Positions 20,001 through 29,065 of a stretch of 64,000 nt of DNA are shown piece by piece (the first letter of the stretch is position 1; each line of letters opens with the position of its first letter). The notes under the pieces were generated by a model, which did no database searches, was not told the origin of the DNA, and worked only from the letters and a program-made list of their open reading frames with translations. The DNA is taken from the NCBI RefSeq assembly GCF_000153765.1, contig NZ_DS022294.1:892304-956303 (forward strand), given 5' to 3'. A program made the translations under genes and the position numbers. Origin of the DNA: Mariprofundus ferrooxydans PV-1 (GTDB taxonomy: Bacteria; Pseudomonadota; Zetaproteobacteria; Mariprofundales; Mariprofundaceae).

Positions 20001-20597
20001 ACCGGCTTGGGTGATTGCAACTTGAGCGAGCTCAAGGAGCGAGAGGAGGGGGCTGAAATTGTCGTACCGGTCGGCATATCCTCCATACGCCAGTACCAGG
20101 GTGGACGCGGCACGATGGCTTTTGTGCAGCTGGAAGATTTGCACGGTCAGGCTGAAATGGTCTGTTTTTCAACCATCTACGCCGACATAGCGGAGCTGCT
20201 GCAGGCTGACATACCGCTGCTGATTGCCGCCCGGGTAGACAAGAGCAAGGATGAACCGGTACTGATTGCGGAAGCGGCTGCCTCGCTTGCGGAGCTGGTG
20301 CCGGAGCTGGTCACGGAAGTCCGCATTACCACAGCCAGTCTTGCCTGGGATGAAATAACCCTGGCACGACTGAAATCCCTTGCTCAGGGCGGCCCTGCAC
20401 GTCTGTCATTCCATGTCAGACTGCCAGACGCTAGTCTTGCCATTCTGCAGACTGGTCCATGTCTGCGCTGGGATGAGGATGTCAAAACGCAGCTGGATGC
20501 GCGTTTCGGCCCTGAATCGATTCATTTACAGTGCAAACCATGGCAGCCGCAGCGTCCGGCGCGCCGGGCATATGAACGGAACGACAAGAGAGGATAA
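17088..20597 (+). CDS. dnaE: DNA polymerase III alpha subunit
   Basis: The 1,169-residue replicative polymerase. The N-terminal PHP domain starts [15 protein letters not shown]. The C-family palm follows with [16 protein letters not shown] and the catalytic acidic motif MPDFDIDFC (Asp407, 409, 411). The thumb and fingers include [14 protein letters not shown], then come helix-hairpin-helix ([14 protein letters not shown]) and OB-fold regions near residues 990-1060. Length and order match DnaE1. No strong Shine-Dalgarno precedes the ATG, but family N-termini support it. accA begins just after the stop, the classical dnaE-accA arrangement. Confidence 0.98.
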   Translation: MRFAPFAHLHVHSDFSLLGSTLKIGDLLHKVAELRQPAVALTDYGNLFGAIEFYSKAMRMGIKPIMGCEVFICEDHTKRISEGPRGPRFPQLVLLARNNHGWKNLLKLVSISYLDGFYYKPRVGKPLLSEHADGLIAISSGWNGEIEQHLQRGDIEGARKVAIAYRDMFHEGCFFIEIQRQNGSGQEQINELLIELAHELDIPLVASNNAHFLEREDFEAFQAMQALQQNRTLNDDVSGHFTPEYYLKSYEEMQELFEDIPEALENTVHIANRCNVDLQFGNYQLPDFQPPEDMELSAYMRQQSMEGLDDRWPAILAGDPDAVRETYDARLAFELDVIENMGFPGYFLIVSDFITWAKHQGIPVGPGRGSGAGSLVAYCLKITDLDPIKYGLLFERFLNPERVSMPDFDIDFCMSRREEAIRYVTHKYGEDKVAQIITFGSMKAKAVIRDVGRVLPMELAKVNMIAKLVPNDLKMTLEKALVDEPKLAKMVKEDVEVARLFALAKRLEGSHRNAGKHAAGVIIGRRELVDTAPLFKVAGEEGKVVQWDMANVEKVGLIKFDFLGLKTLTVIDIAVKLVRQYESGDAAKHFDITTIPMHDEATFQLMQRGQTGAVFQVESSGMRDLLTRLKPDCFEDIIALVALYRPGPLESGMVDTFIECKHGRQAIEYPLPQLKTILQETNGVILYQEQVMQIAQLLAGFSLGQADMLRRAMGKKKAEEMAEQRKIFMAGAEKQKVDLDKAEHMFDLMEKFAGYGFNKSHSAAYALISYQTAFLKAHYPRAFMAATMSCDMGNTDKLALLVTDCRNMGIDVLQPHINESDWEFRPEGDCIRYGLGGIKGVGEAALRAVIDERKTNGEFTSFEDMIMRAPARTLNKRILEAMIRAGALQGLIPHQRAALEGLGEVLENLSRKRKEFASNQSFLFTVAEPESADGGFPTLPAWSPGESLQAEREVLGFYLTGHPLEAWLKRTTGLGDCNLSELKEREEGAEIVVPVGISSIRQYQGGRGTMAFVQLEDLHGQAEMVCFSTIYADIAELLQADIPLLIAARVDKSKDEPVLIAEAAASLAELVPELVTEVRITTASLAWDEITLARLKSLAQGGPARLSFHVRLPDASLAILQTGPCLRWDEDVKTQLDARFGPESIHLQCKPWQPQRPARRAYERNDKRG

Positions 20598-20598
20598 A

Positions 20599-21558
20599 GT
20601 GGCATTTAGTTATCTCGAATTTGAACGTCCGATCGCGGAGCTGACCTCCAAAATCGCAGAGCTGTCCAGTATGGGCAGCGGTTCCGGCGTGAATATCGCC
20701 GAGGAAGTGGAGCGCCTGAACGTCAAGCGCGACAAACTGGTCGAGCAGATCTACAGCAAGGCAACCCGTGCCCAGATCTGTCAGCTCTCCCGACATCCGG
20801 ACCGTCCCTATATTCTGGATTATATCCCGCTGATCTTTGATGATTTTCAGGAGCTGCACGGCGAGCGCACCTTTTCCAACGATGGAGCCATTGTCGGCGG
20901 TCTGGCCAGTTTCCGTGGGCAGAGTGTGATGCTGATCGGGCATCAGAAGGGACGCGATACCAAAGAGAAATTAAAGCGTAATTTCGGCATGCCCAGACCG
21001 GAAGGCTATCGCAAAGCCCTGCGCCTGTTCCGTCTGGCGGAACGCTTTGATGTGCCGATACTTACCTTTATCGATACCGCCGGCGCCTGGCCGGGTATCG
21101 ATGCCGAAGAGCACGGACAGAGTGAGGCGATTGCCCGTAACCTGCAGGAGCTGGCCGGACTGAAAGTACCGGTGATCTGTACGGTGATCGGCGAGGGTGG
21201 TTCCGGCGGCGCACTGGCTATCGGCGTCGGTGACCGGATGTATATGCAGCAGTTCTCCACCTATTCGGTCATCTCACCCGAGGGGTGTGCCGCCATTTTG
21301 TGGCGCGACCGTGCTCACGCCGAGGAAGCGGCAGAGGCACTTAAACCCACTGCCAAAGATCTACAGGGTCTGGGCCTGATCGACGGTATTATTGCCGAGC
21401 CGAAAGACGGTGCGCACCGAAACATCAACGAAGCAGCCGACCTGATTGCCGAGGTGCTGGACAGTGCGCTCAAGGAGCTGCTGGCAACACCGGTCAACAA
21501 ACTGTTGGCCGCCCGCGCAGCACGACTGCGCAAGATAGGTTCATTCAGCGAATCCTGA
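20599..21558 (+). CDS. accA: Acetyl-CoA carboxylase carboxyltransferase subunit alpha
   Basis: A 319-residue subunit that, with AccD, transfers CO2 from carboxybiotin to acetyl-CoA to make malonyl-CoA. The N-terminus [17 protein letters not shown] matches E. coli AccA, pointing to the GTG at 20599, which begins one base after the dnaE stop and has AGAGGAT upstream. An in-frame ATG at 20572 inside dnaE would add nine residues. The crotonase-like core shows the oxyanion-hole segments [13 protein letters not shown] and [12 protein letters not shown]. Confidence 0.96.
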   Translation: MAFSYLEFERPIAELTSKIAELSSMGSGSGVNIAEEVERLNVKRDKLVEQIYSKATRAQICQLSRHPDRPYILDYIPLIFDDFQELHGERTFSNDGAIVGGLASFRGQSVMLIGHQKGRDTKEKLKRNFGMPRPEGYRKALRLFRLAERFDVPILTFIDTAGAWPGIDAEEHGQSEAIARNLQELAGLKVPVICTVIGEGGSGGALAIGVGDRMYMQQFSTYSVISPEGCAAILWRDRAHAEEAAEALKPTAKDLQGLGLIDGIIAEPKDGAHRNINEAADLIAEVLDSALKELLATPVNKLLAARAARLRKIGSFSES

Positions 21559-21647
21559 TTGTCGCCACCGGTCTGTGTTACGACGGCCCGCTTTACACCG
21601 GGCCCGGTGCCCCTATGCTTCGCGCACTTGATCAGACCTGCCTTCAT

Positions 21648-21739
21648 GGAGAGGTATTCGAAGTGGTCATAACGGCACCGACTCGAAATCGGTTGGGGGC
21701 GAGAGTCCCACGTGGGTTCGAATCCCACCCTCTCCGCCA
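21648..21739 (+). tRNA. tRNA-Ser (anticodon CGA)
   Basis: A 92-base gene with a 7-bp acceptor stem GGAGAGG/CCTCTCC, discriminator G and encoded CCA. The anticodon stem-loop ACCGA-CTCGAAA-TCGGT gives anticodon CGA (codon UCG). A long variable arm (GGGGGCGAGAGTCCCAC region), typical of serine tRNAs, precedes the T-arm GTGGG-TTCGAAT-CCCAC. A terminator-like hairpin starts right after CCA. Confidence 0.97.
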
Positions 21740-21741
21740 TA

Positions 21742-21777
21742 TAAAAAAAGCGCGCCTTTACGGTGCGCTTTTTTTAT
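21742..21777 (+). terminator. Intrinsic terminator after tRNA-Ser
   Basis: A run of seven A residues, the hairpin GCGCGCC-TTTAC-GGTGCGC and then at least seven T residues. The A-tract can pair with the T-run, so it could work in both directions. It is the first element of tandem repeat unit 1. Confidence 0.85.
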
Positions 21778-21909
21778 ATGTACCGAGAGGTGACGATTAG
21801 AAACCAATCGGGTTCGACCGATCAGCAGGATCGCTGACCGGAACGCCGCATCAGCGGCGGCCCGCAAGGGTGGAGGGCAGGAGCCCGACATAATCCCGTC
21901 CGCCCATAT
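21743..21909. repeat. Tandem non-coding repeat, unit 1
   Basis: About 165 bases: the terminator-like hairpin, then a segment shared with unit 2. It contains a T-arm-like hairpin ATCGG-GTTCGA-CCGAT (about 21808-21823), a partly overlapping and therefore competing stem CCGATCAGC/GCTGACCGG (21818-21841, one mismatch), the hairpin GCCGC-ATCA-GCGGC (21845-21858) and a purine-rich tail ending CCCGACATAATCCCGTCC. Short minus-strand frames here are not convincing as genes. Conservation in two copies together with hairpins suggests a structured element. Confidence 0.75.
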
Positions 21910-21919
21910 CCATACGCTG

Positions 21920-22090
21920 AAAATAAAGCGCGCCCTTTACGGTGCGCTTTTTTAATATGTGCCGAGCGGTGACGCTTAGAAACCAATCGGGTTCGACCGG
22001 TCAGCAGGATCGCTGGCCGGAACGCCGCATCAAGCGGCGGCCCGAAGGGTGGAGGGCAGGAGCCCGACATAATCCCGTCCACCCACCCAT
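21920..22090. repeat. Tandem non-coding repeat, unit 2
   Basis: A second copy of unit 1, by eye matching at roughly nine of ten positions, again starting with the hairpin AAAGCGCGCC-CTTTAC-GGTGCGCTTT (21920-21957). The stem CCGGTCAGC/GCTGGCCGG is retained with one G-T pair, and GCCGC-ATCAA-GCGGC (22024-22038) keeps its stem while the loop changes. Single-base insertions and deletions are scattered along the copy, which argues against an ORF. The segment from 22091 to the end of the glutamate dehydrogenase gene at 22201 shows nothing further. Confidence 0.75.
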
Positions 22091-22200
22091 ATCTACGCCA
22101 AAAACAAAGCACTTCACCAGTTTGCAACGCGCTGTTTTTATAGGGAGAATGTGAGGTCACACGCCGGGTTTTAATCGAGCGAAAACACTACAACCGCAAA

Positions 22201-25200
22201 TCAGTGGTGATGATCGACAATCGCTTCCAGCCGTGTCAGCCCCAGCATCAGTCGCATGCGGCGAGACTCCGGTGAAGCGGTCGGATCATTGATCTGCGGC
22301 TCCAGGCTCTCAATATCCGACCAGTAGGGATGCTGCTGCCAGAGAGTGGCGGCAAGGCTATCAAAGTCGTGGCCGGGCTTGCTCAGCAGCTGGGCAATGG
22401 CACGGTTTTGCAACAATGTCAGCCGGTGCAACCACTCCCGGCGCAGGTTATGTGCATCATCGTCAGCCCACTCCGGCGAGCGTAACGAACGCTCCATCTC
22501 ATCAATAGGCAGCAGGGCAAGACATGCGCGACTGGCACTGAGACAGCGGTTCAGGCTGATGTGCATGGATGAGGCCAGATGTACAGCACAGGCGGACTGT
22601 GCCAGCAACGGCATGATCGCCAGATGCCGACAGTGCTCCTCCGCAAGCCCCGATGCAATCAGGGCTTCATCCGGATCTACATCAGCAGCCATTTTCTTGC
22701 GGAACCGGCGCAAGCCACGTAGCTGAGTAGCGATCCATGCCTGATCGAGCTGCTCGACCGGACACAGTCGCAACAGGTTTTCGGCAAACAGCATCTGTGA
22801 TGCCTGTAACGCATGCTGCAGAGCCACCGCCAGATTCATGTCAGCAATATCATCCCAGATGGCTGTCCGTAGCGACTCTGTATCAAGCAGTACCTCGGCA
22901 ATCAGCAGTGCTTCAACAATGTCGGCCGTTGAGGCATCCACCAGCGTTTCCATATGGTGAATGGTGCACAGTCCCATATGGTTGACCACATGATTGGTCA
23001 CCTGCGTATTGATAATTTCGCTGGCTAGCGGGTGCGCCGAATAAGCGGATGCATATTTTCGCTTCAGGGCCGGCGGAAAATAGTCCTGTAGCAGCTGCTG
23101 ACTGAATACGCTGCTCGTATCGAAGTCTGTGCCGGAAAGCCGCGCATGAATCCGATTCTTCTCCTGCCCCAGCAGTATCGACAGCTGAGGGCGCAGATGC
23201 AGCAGTTCATTATCATCGATTTGTGGTGCAACAGATGCATCCAGCCAGCCCTGATTGGCCAGCCCGTCGCGCAAACGCTGCATTCGCGGCGGATAGTGTC
23301 CTGCATCAAACTCCGCCAGTGTCAGCGCGCGAGATTGCAACAGGTTATCCATCAAACACTGTTCGGTCACTGCATCGGTAAGCTTCACCAGCAGGCTGTT
23401 TCGTCTGGCCAGCGGTGCTCTTACCGTCGGCACATTGAACAGAATCTTCAGGTTCACCTCATGGTCTGACATATCGACACCAGCGGAGTTATCCATGGCA
23501 TCTGTATTGATCAGGCCGCCAGCCCGCGCATATTCAATGCGCGCTTTCTGAGTAAAGCCGAGATTGCCGCCTTCGCAGACCACCTTGCAACGCAACTCCG
23601 CAGCATTAACCCGCACAGCATTATTGGCCGGATCACGGGCTTCGGCATGGGCCTCTGTTGTCGATTTAACGTAGGTGCCGATACCACCGTTGTAGAGCAG
23701 GTCGACCGGGGCGGAGAGAATCGCACGTATCAGCGCCTCCCCGTCCAGCTCTGCCGCTTCGATACCAAGCACCATGCGCACATGAGCCGAGAGTTTGATC
23801 TGTTTGGCACTGCGTTCGAATACGCCGCCACCCCGACTGATGACTGATGTATGATAACCATCCCAGCCACTGCCTGCGGCAAACAGCCGGCGGCGCTCGG
23901 CGAAGGCCTTTGCGGCATCCGGTTCCGGGTCGAGGAAGATATGGCGATGATTGAAAGCCGCTACCAGGCGTATGGCCGGGTTGAGCAACATACCGTTACC
24001 AAATACATCGCCGCCCATATCGCCAATACCGACACAGGAGATCGGATCCGCACAGGCATCCACACCCAGCTTGGCGAACAGGTGTGTGGCGCAAATCCAT
24101 GCCCCGCGTGCAGTAATGCCCACAACCTTGTGGTCGTAGCCGAAACGACCGCCACTGGCAAAAGCATCATCCAGCCAGAAACCATTCGCCTGCGATTCGT
24201 CGTTGGCATCATTGGAGAAACTGGCTGTGCCTTTATCGGCGGCAACGACCAGATAGGCATCATTGGCATCGACTTCCGGAATACGGATACCTTCGGGCGG
24301 TCGCAATGCGCCATCCACCAAATTGTCGGTCAACGCCAGCAGCGTTCGAATAAATGATCGGTACTGTTGCAACACAAAGGCTGGACCCTGGCCGCCGCGA
24401 ATGACAAAACCGCCCTTGGAGCCGGTTGGCACAATCTGTCCGTTTTTGATCGTCTGCGTACTCATTAACTCCAGAATTTCAGTGCGGAAGTCCGCCGGGC
24501 GATCGGAGTAGCGGATACCGCCGCGGGCAATGGGGCCGGCGCGCAGGTGTGCGCCCTCCACATGTACGCCATGCACGAATATTTCACGCCACGGCAGCGG
24601 GTGAAGGGCAAAACCGAGTTGTGCTGTGTCAATTTTAATGCCGATTGGGGCGCCCCGGCTGCGTACAAATGCATTGGTGCGCACGCCGGCCTCAACCAGT
24701 TCGGCCAGAGCCCTGAACCAGCGGTCATCGGTCAGGCTGCCGACACTCTGCATGGCATGATCAAAAGCGTTACGCGCTTCAGCCAGAACACTGTCGGGCA
24801 TACCAGAGAGGTGTCGGGCGGCGAACAGACGCTGCAGGCAGGCACTGACTTTGGCATGGCGCAGCATCATGTCCGTTAACGGCAGCCGGGCAGCATCAGG
24901 TAGCAGTTGTACCAGATGATTACGCAACGTGATCAGGATAGCCAGTTCATCAATATCCAGCGAAGCGGCTATCATAAGACCATTGACTGCATCATGGTCC
25001 GCCTCACCGTTGAGTACCAGTGTCAGGCCACGCTGCAACCGCTGAATATCGCCGTGATCCAGGTGGTGAGGTGCCCGGCAGGTCAAGGCAGAGATATAAA
25101 TACGACCGCGACCGGGATCACCACTACCGTCGGGGGAGAGCCCGAAAGGCACCAGCGACTCCTGTATCGGATCCAGTGCAAACAGGCGCAGGATGTCGAC

Positions 25201-26754
25201 CAGCTGCCCCAGCGACGGCTGCTCAAGCGAATAGATATGCAGCTGGGCAATCTCCCCGACAGAAGCCTTCTGGCTGACATGCACGCAGGTGCGGCCATTG
25301 GCCAGCAGGTGCTGACGCATTTTAACATCGCGAGTGTACTGGACAGGCGGAAACAGATCCTGATACAGTGACGGTACGCTCTCCAGCTCCTGCAGCGTAT
25401 CGGGTATATTAAGGGTTGCGGCATGACGCAGCACTTCCGCCTTAGCCAGATCTTTCCAGAATATGATACAGCGACGGATCAGGGCGCTGAGTTTTGCCGG
25501 CGCGATCTCTGCCCGTTCGCGTGCAATGCTAATCAGAATAATGCGGTGAGGACCGATGCCGAATGAGTCATAGCCATGTACAGGTATGCCCGCATCGGCC
25601 AGCGAATCCATAACTCGCTGCATGACGACCGGCCCGAAACGTTTGGCCGCAATAGCCACCAGCAGGGTATCCAGATTACCACGCACAGACGGCAGGGTGT
25701 TGACGACCAGTTGCAGTGGATCCGCCAAGTCAATAATCCCCTTTAACGGTTCCAACCAGTCTTCCGGCCGGGTAGCCAGCAGAATACGTTTTGGCATGCG
25801 GTCAAATAGCGTACGCACTTCACGTCGATAAAAGGCGGAGTGCTGCAACAGTGGATCGGTAGACAGTGCACGCCAGCGTGCCGCCAGCATGGGCAGGTAG
25901 CTGGCATTAGCGAAACGGGCGCTGCGGGAGAAGTGACCGATAATCAGCGCCTCTTCCAGTTGTCCGCCGGGAGCTGTCCAGCATATACGGACGACTTCGA
26001 CACTGGCTGCGCTGTAGAGATAATGCTGACAGGCAGCCAGATTCAGCCATTCGAGGCCCGGCTCTTCTGCCGCTCCACATGCCTCAACCTCATCCGGCAG
26101 TCCGGGCATCACGCGTGCAAGTACATTTTTGTTGCATAGCAATCCCAGTCTCTTGTCATGCTGGGTAATACCGAAATAGAGATAATGATTGTCGTTTATC
26201 CAGTCCAGCATGGCGGCAGCGTCGGGGTTCTCCGGCATCAGGCGTGCCACATGGTGGCCGACATGCATACGCATGTCGGAAAAATCCTGCACAGAAAGGT
26301 CAACAGCCTTCAGAATCGCCTTGATATCGAGCCTGAGAGGTTCGGCGTCAGGCGTCAGTGTGGCGGAAATATGTATGGCGATAAACATGAAGTTGTCTTC
26401 GTCATGAATATCCGGTTTGTACAGCTCCAGCGCGCAACCGTCAGGACCGCAGGGCATGCGTGCGACCATGGTCTGCTGACCTATCGGCTGGATGCCCAGA
26501 CGAAGCAGATAGCCCTTGATTGCATCCAGATAAAAGGCCTGATCAGGGCAACGGATGGTGAAAATATGGCGGTGCAGGTCACCATGGGTGAGCGTGCGGG
26601 CGCCCATCGCGATACGTTTCGTCTTGCCCTTTGGCAGCAGGGCATAGAAGTCCTGCACCAGTGCCGCCATCAATCTGGGCTGAACGCGACCCATAGCGTG
26701 CTGCAGGCGTGCCTGATCCAGTAGATCAATGAGCTGACGGCGTAGGTGGCGCAT
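22201..26754 (-). CDS. gdhB: NAD-specific glutamate dehydrogenase, giant (about 1,500-residue) type
   Basis: A 1,517-residue enzyme that deaminates glutamate to 2-oxoglutarate with NAD+. The N-terminal half holds the ACT-like regulatory region of this family. The catalytic domain shows GPIARGGIRYSDRPADFRTE, IVPTGSKGGFVIRGG and NAD-binding GIGDMGGDVFGNGMLLN, then LYNGGIGTYVK. The frame is open to 26880, but that extension overlaps radC; the ATG at 26754 gives a plausible N-terminus (MRHLRRQLIDLL) and nearly coincides with one possible radC start on the other strand. No good Shine-Dalgarno is seen. Probably catabolic and allosterically regulated, as in relatives. Confidence 0.93.
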   Translation of the reverse strand: MRHLRRQLIDLLDQARLQHAMGRVQPRLMAALVQDFYALLPKGKTKRIAMGARTLTHGDLHRHIFTIRCPDQAFYLDAIKGYLLRLGIQPIGQQTMVARMPCGPDGCALELYKPDIHDEDNFMFIAIHISATLTPDAEPLRLDIKAILKAVDLSVQDFSDMRMHVGHHVARLMPENPDAAAMLDWINDNHYLYFGITQHDKRLGLLCNKNVLARVMPGLPDEVEACGAAEEPGLEWLNLAACQHYLYSAASVEVVRICWTAPGGQLEEALIIGHFSRSARFANASYLPMLAARWRALSTDPLLQHSAFYRREVRTLFDRMPKRILLATRPEDWLEPLKGIIDLADPLQLVVNTLPSVRGNLDTLLVAIAAKRFGPVVMQRVMDSLADAGIPVHGYDSFGIGPHRIILISIARERAEIAPAKLSALIRRCIIFWKDLAKAEVLRHAATLNIPDTLQELESVPSLYQDLFPPVQYTRDVKMRQHLLANGRTCVHVSQKASVGEIAQLHIYSLEQPSLGQLVDILRLFALDPIQESLVPFGLSPDGSGDPGRGRIYISALTCRAPHHLDHGDIQRLQRGLTLVLNGEADHDAVNGLMIAASLDIDELAILITLRNHLVQLLPDAARLPLTDMMLRHAKVSACLQRLFAARHLSGMPDSVLAEARNAFDHAMQSVGSLTDDRWFRALAELVEAGVRTNAFVRSRGAPIGIKIDTAQLGFALHPLPWREIFVHGVHVEGAHLRAGPIARGGIRYSDRPADFRTEILELMSTQTIKNGQIVPTGSKGGFVIRGGQGPAFVLQQYRSFIRTLLALTDNLVDGALRPPEGIRIPEVDANDAYLVVAADKGTASFSNDANDESQANGFWLDDAFASGGRFGYDHKVVGITARGAWICATHLFAKLGVDACADPISCVGIGDMGGDVFGNGMLLNPAIRLVAAFNHRHIFLDPEPDAAKAFAERRRLFAAGSGWDGYHTSVISRGGGVFERSAKQIKLSAHVRMVLGIEAAELDGEALIRAILSAPVDLLYNGGIGTYVKSTTEAHAEARDPANNAVRVNAAELRCKVVCEGGNLGFTQKARIEYARAGGLINTDAMDNSAGVDMSDHEVNLKILFNVPTVRAPLARRNSLLVKLTDAVTEQCLMDNLLQSRALTLAEFDAGHYPPRMQRLRDGLANQGWLDASVAPQIDDNELLHLRPQLSILLGQEKNRIHARLSGTDFDTSSVFSQQLLQDYFPPALKRKYASAYSAHPLASEIINTQVTNHVVNHMGLCTIHHMETLVDASTADIVEALLIAEVLLDTESLRTAIWDDIADMNLAVALQHALQASQMLFAENLLRLCPVEQLDQAWIATQLRGLRRFRKKMAADVDPDEALIASGLAEEHCRHLAIMPLLAQSACAVHLASSMHISLNRCLSASRACLALLPIDEMERSLRSPEWADDDAHNLRREWLHRLTLLQNRAIAQLLSKPGHDFDSLAATLWQQHPYWSDIESLEPQINDPTASPESRRMRLMLGLTRLEAIVDHHH

Positions 26755-26782
26755 GGCTGTAGTCAACCATGTCCATGGCCCG

Positions 26783-27538
26783 ATGTCGACTGATCTTAAG
26801 CCGGACGCTGCTACCAATGACGTCCTGTTTGACGCAGAAACCTGTTTTCGCTTGCATGAGCTGATGGACGCGAGCATCAAGGGCCATCGGCAACGACTCC
26901 GGCAACGTTTTTCACAACGCGGTTTTGACGGCTTCCATGACTATGAGGTGCTGGAGCTACTGCTCACGTATGCCATTGCGCGCACCGATGTGAAGCCGCT
27001 GGCCAAGTCCCTGCTCACCCGATTCGGCACGCTGGCAGGCGTATTCGATGCGCCGTTGGCTGAGTTGAAAGAGGTTCATGGTATCGGTGAGGGCGGCGCG
27101 CTGTTTCTGACGTTGATACGTCAGGTTGAGGTGCGTTATCTGGCCTCTGATTTACCCGGCAGGCAGCTGCTTTATCGCCCCGAACGGGTCAGGGCATATC
27201 TGCGCCTGTTGGTTCAGGGCAGAGGCATGGAGTGTTTTGGCGCCATGTTTACCGACCAGCAGCACCGCTTGCTGACGACACAGATCCTGTTCGAAGGTAC
27301 GGTGGACCGCACAGCCGTCTATCCGCGCAATCTGATGAAGCGGGCGCTGGAACTGGATGCCAGAGGTATGATTCTGTTTCACAATCATCCGGGCGGCACC
27401 CCGCATGCCAGTAACGAGGATATCGAGCTAACCCGGCGTATGGCCGAGGCCTGTGCACCGCTTGAGCTTAAAATCCTCGATCATTTCCTCATTGCCGACA
27501 AGGAGGTCCTCTCATTCAGGGAGCATGGCTGGTTTTAA
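26783..27538 (+). CDS. radC: RadC family JAB/MPN-domain protein
   Basis: About 251 residues. The N-terminal part begins its conserved region at GHRQRLRQRF and carries a helix-hairpin-helix-like segment (LKEVHGIGEGGALFL). The C-terminal MPN+/JAMM domain has the metal motif FHNHPGGTPHASNED. RadC was once linked to DNA repair, but its biochemical role is unsettled. Three in-frame starts are possible: 26753, 26783 and 26864. None has a clear Shine-Dalgarno; 26753 would overlap the ATG of the divergent dehydrogenase, and 26864 would leave a normal-sized promoter region. Confidence 0.88.
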   Translation: MSTDLKPDAATNDVLFDAETCFRLHELMDASIKGHRQRLRQRFSQRGFDGFHDYEVLELLLTYAIARTDVKPLAKSLLTRFGTLAGVFDAPLAELKEVHGIGEGGALFLTLIRQVEVRYLASDLPGRQLLYRPERVRAYLRLLVQGRGMECFGAMFTDQQHRLLTTQILFEGTVDRTAVYPRNLMKRALELDARGMILFHNHPGGTPHASNEDIELTRRMAEACAPLELKILDHFLIADKEVLSFREHGWF

Positions 27539-27738
27539 TAAACCGCTTCGGTAAACGCCTGCACCTGAGTCGAATCGAACACTCCGACCTCCGGTGCTGG
27601 CTGAGAGCACAAAAATGTGACAGTTTCTTCACGTATAATGGCGCAAGAAGTCAGAAGGCGGGGGCTCATGCGCCCGGGTAAGTGCAAATATAAGGCAGTC
27701 CCGGTCACCCGACCGAATCTGTCCGAATAGAGGTATCC

Positions 27739-28629
27739 ATGTTTACAGGCAGCTGCATGTGCGGACAGGTCAGGTATGAAGTACGCGGTGAAGCAGGGCC
27801 GATCACCCATTGTCACTGTCCGACCTGCCGCAAGGCACATGCCTCAGCCTTCTCTTCGGTGACCGCGGTAGAGGCCGGCGGCCTCATATTTACTGCCGGT
27901 GAAGCACTGCTGAAATTTTATGAGTCCTCACCGGGCAAACGACGCTACTTCTGTTCCAACTGCGGTTCACAAATTTATGCCAAACGCGATGAGCAGAGCC
28001 ACTATATTCTCCGCATGGGTACGGTTGACGGCGACCCGGGCATACGACCGGCATGTCACATATTCACGCGCTACATGGCACCATGGTACGATATACACCA
28101 CCACCTGCCCGAGCACCTCGAGTGGCCACCGAAGCAAGAGGAGGGCAGCCCTGCCATACCTGCCGAGTACGAAGAGCTCCATACGACCATGCAGGATGTT
28201 TTTCATCTGGCGACCAGAAAAGAGGCCTCCACATCGCTGCTGCTGATCATGATTAATATCGGTGAAGAGCGAACGGATACCCCACCGTACATTACAGATC
28301 TGATCTGTCGCAAGATTCAACTGAACGTACGTGATTCGGACACGGTCGTCACCATTGGCAATCACCGATTTGCCGTTCTTCTCCCCTATACCGATGCCAA
28401 AGCCTCACTCATTCTGGCCGAGCGCATTCGTAATGCCATCAAGGGTACAGGGCAGCAGGCCATATCCGCCTGCATTGGTGCGGCCACACTTTCAGCCGAT
28501 CAACTGGATCCGGCTGCCATGGTGGAGAGCATGCATACGATTATTGCCAGAGCCGAACATGCATGCCGGGCATCGCAGCAGAAAGGCGGCGATAAAGTCA
28601 CCCATTGTGATGCCCTGACGCCCCTTTGA
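27739..28629 (+). CDS. GFA zinc domain fused to a degenerate GGDEF domain
   Basis: A 296-residue protein. Residues 1-130 form a GFA (glutathione-dependent formaldehyde-activating enzyme-like) domain with the full set of zinc cysteines: C6/C8, C25/C27/C30 and C72/C75. After a Pro/Glu linker, residues about 150-285 align with a GGDEF domain: RDSDTVVTIGNHRFAVLLPYTD sits where RxSDxxxRxGGDEFxxxLP is expected. The catalytic motif is replaced by GNHRF (207-211), so cyclase activity is unlikely. AGAGG precedes the ATG. The pairing suggests a sensor or adaptor, which is inference. The following GGDEF gene is intact. Confidence 0.75.
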   Translation: MFTGSCMCGQVRYEVRGEAGPITHCHCPTCRKAHASAFSSVTAVEAGGLIFTAGEALLKFYESSPGKRRYFCSNCGSQIYAKRDEQSHYILRMGTVDGDPGIRPACHIFTRYMAPWYDIHHHLPEHLEWPPKQEEGSPAIPAEYEELHTTMQDVFHLATRKEASTSLLLIMINIGEERTDTPPYITDLICRKIQLNVRDSDTVVTIGNHRFAVLLPYTDAKASLILAERIRNAIKGTGQQAISACIGAATLSADQLDPAAMVESMHTIIARAEHACRASQQKGGDKVTHCDALTPL

Positions 28630-28747
28630 ATCAGGCGCTGCGCAAACAACGAAGCTGTTGTCCGGATCACGGCTTCCTCTCAGTCTGACTGTTTAACAGA
28701 TCAGTCCAACCTTATAGTAGCATAAGAAATATAATTTCCGAAAAAGC

Positions 28748-28774
28748 TAAAGTCAGGAAATTCTCAACCGATGA
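28748..28774 (+). promoter_or_regulatory. Sigma-28 (FliA)-like promoter
   Basis: TAAAGTCA, 11 bases, then ACCGATGA. The flagellar sigma-28 consensus is TAAAGTTT-N11-GCCGATAA, so 12 of 16 positions match at the exact spacing. It lies about 64 bases before the GTG of the small gene that follows, leaving a 5'-UTR of about 55 bases. Confidence 0.55.
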
Positions 28775-28837
28775 ATAGGAGTGTGAGGCTCTGTATACAC
28801 AGATTTCACCCAATATCAGTTTAAGGAGGAGTTGACT

Positions 28838-29065
28838 GTGGCAATGACTATTTCGCCAGCTGATGGTTTTATTTCGCGTCTGTTACAACAGACACGGCAG
28901 ACTGCGCCCGCAAAAGCGCCCACAACAGCTACTTCGCAAGGCTTCAAACCGGATCAGACCTCGATCTCCCCGGAAGCCCGCCAGGCCATTCAGGGTTCAA
29001 ATCACCAGAGTATGGAGTCAAAACTGCTGGATTTGTATAATCAGAAAGGCAATCGCAACGCTTAG
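28838..29065 (+). CDS. Small protein behind a sigma-28-like promoter, function unknown
   Basis: A 75-residue hydrophilic protein rich in Gln, Ser, Thr and Ala, without membrane segment or cysteine. The mid-segment DQTSISPEARQAI resembles the D-x-[VT]-x-[IL]-S-x-E-A-[RQ] motif found in several small flagellar regulatory proteins, but it is too short for a family call. AAGGAGGA at 28823-28830 sets the start at the GTG at 28838; a TTG at 28832 and an ATG at 28844 are less well spaced. The promoter suggests co-expression with late flagellar genes. Its stop overlaps that of the convergent GGDEF gene. Confidence 0.7.
   Translation: MAMTISPADGFISRLLQQTRQTAPAKAPTTATSQGFKPDQTSISPEARQAIQGSNHQSMESKLLDLYNQKGNRNA

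Noticed and set aside
17046..20144. Long minus-strand ORFs (530 and 400 codons) opposite dnaE
   Set aside because: They mirror the third-position GC bias of dnaE, show no domain, and lack ribosome sites; dnaE is certain.
21315..21891. Minus-strand ORFs across tRNA-Ser, reading VGFEPTWDSRPQP and similar
   Set aside because: This is the familiar false protein made by antisense translation of a serine tRNA and its flanks.
27560..27612. Minus-strand tRNA-like 3' half (GGAGGTCGG-AGTGTTCGATTC-GACTC)
   Set aside because: No 5' half, the T-stem has a mismatch and the loop is one base too long; chance resemblance or a very old remnant.
27634..27639. TATAAT upstream of the GFA-GGDEF gene as a promoter
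   Set aside because: The -35 position reads AAAAAT; the GTGACA nearby is only 11 bases away.
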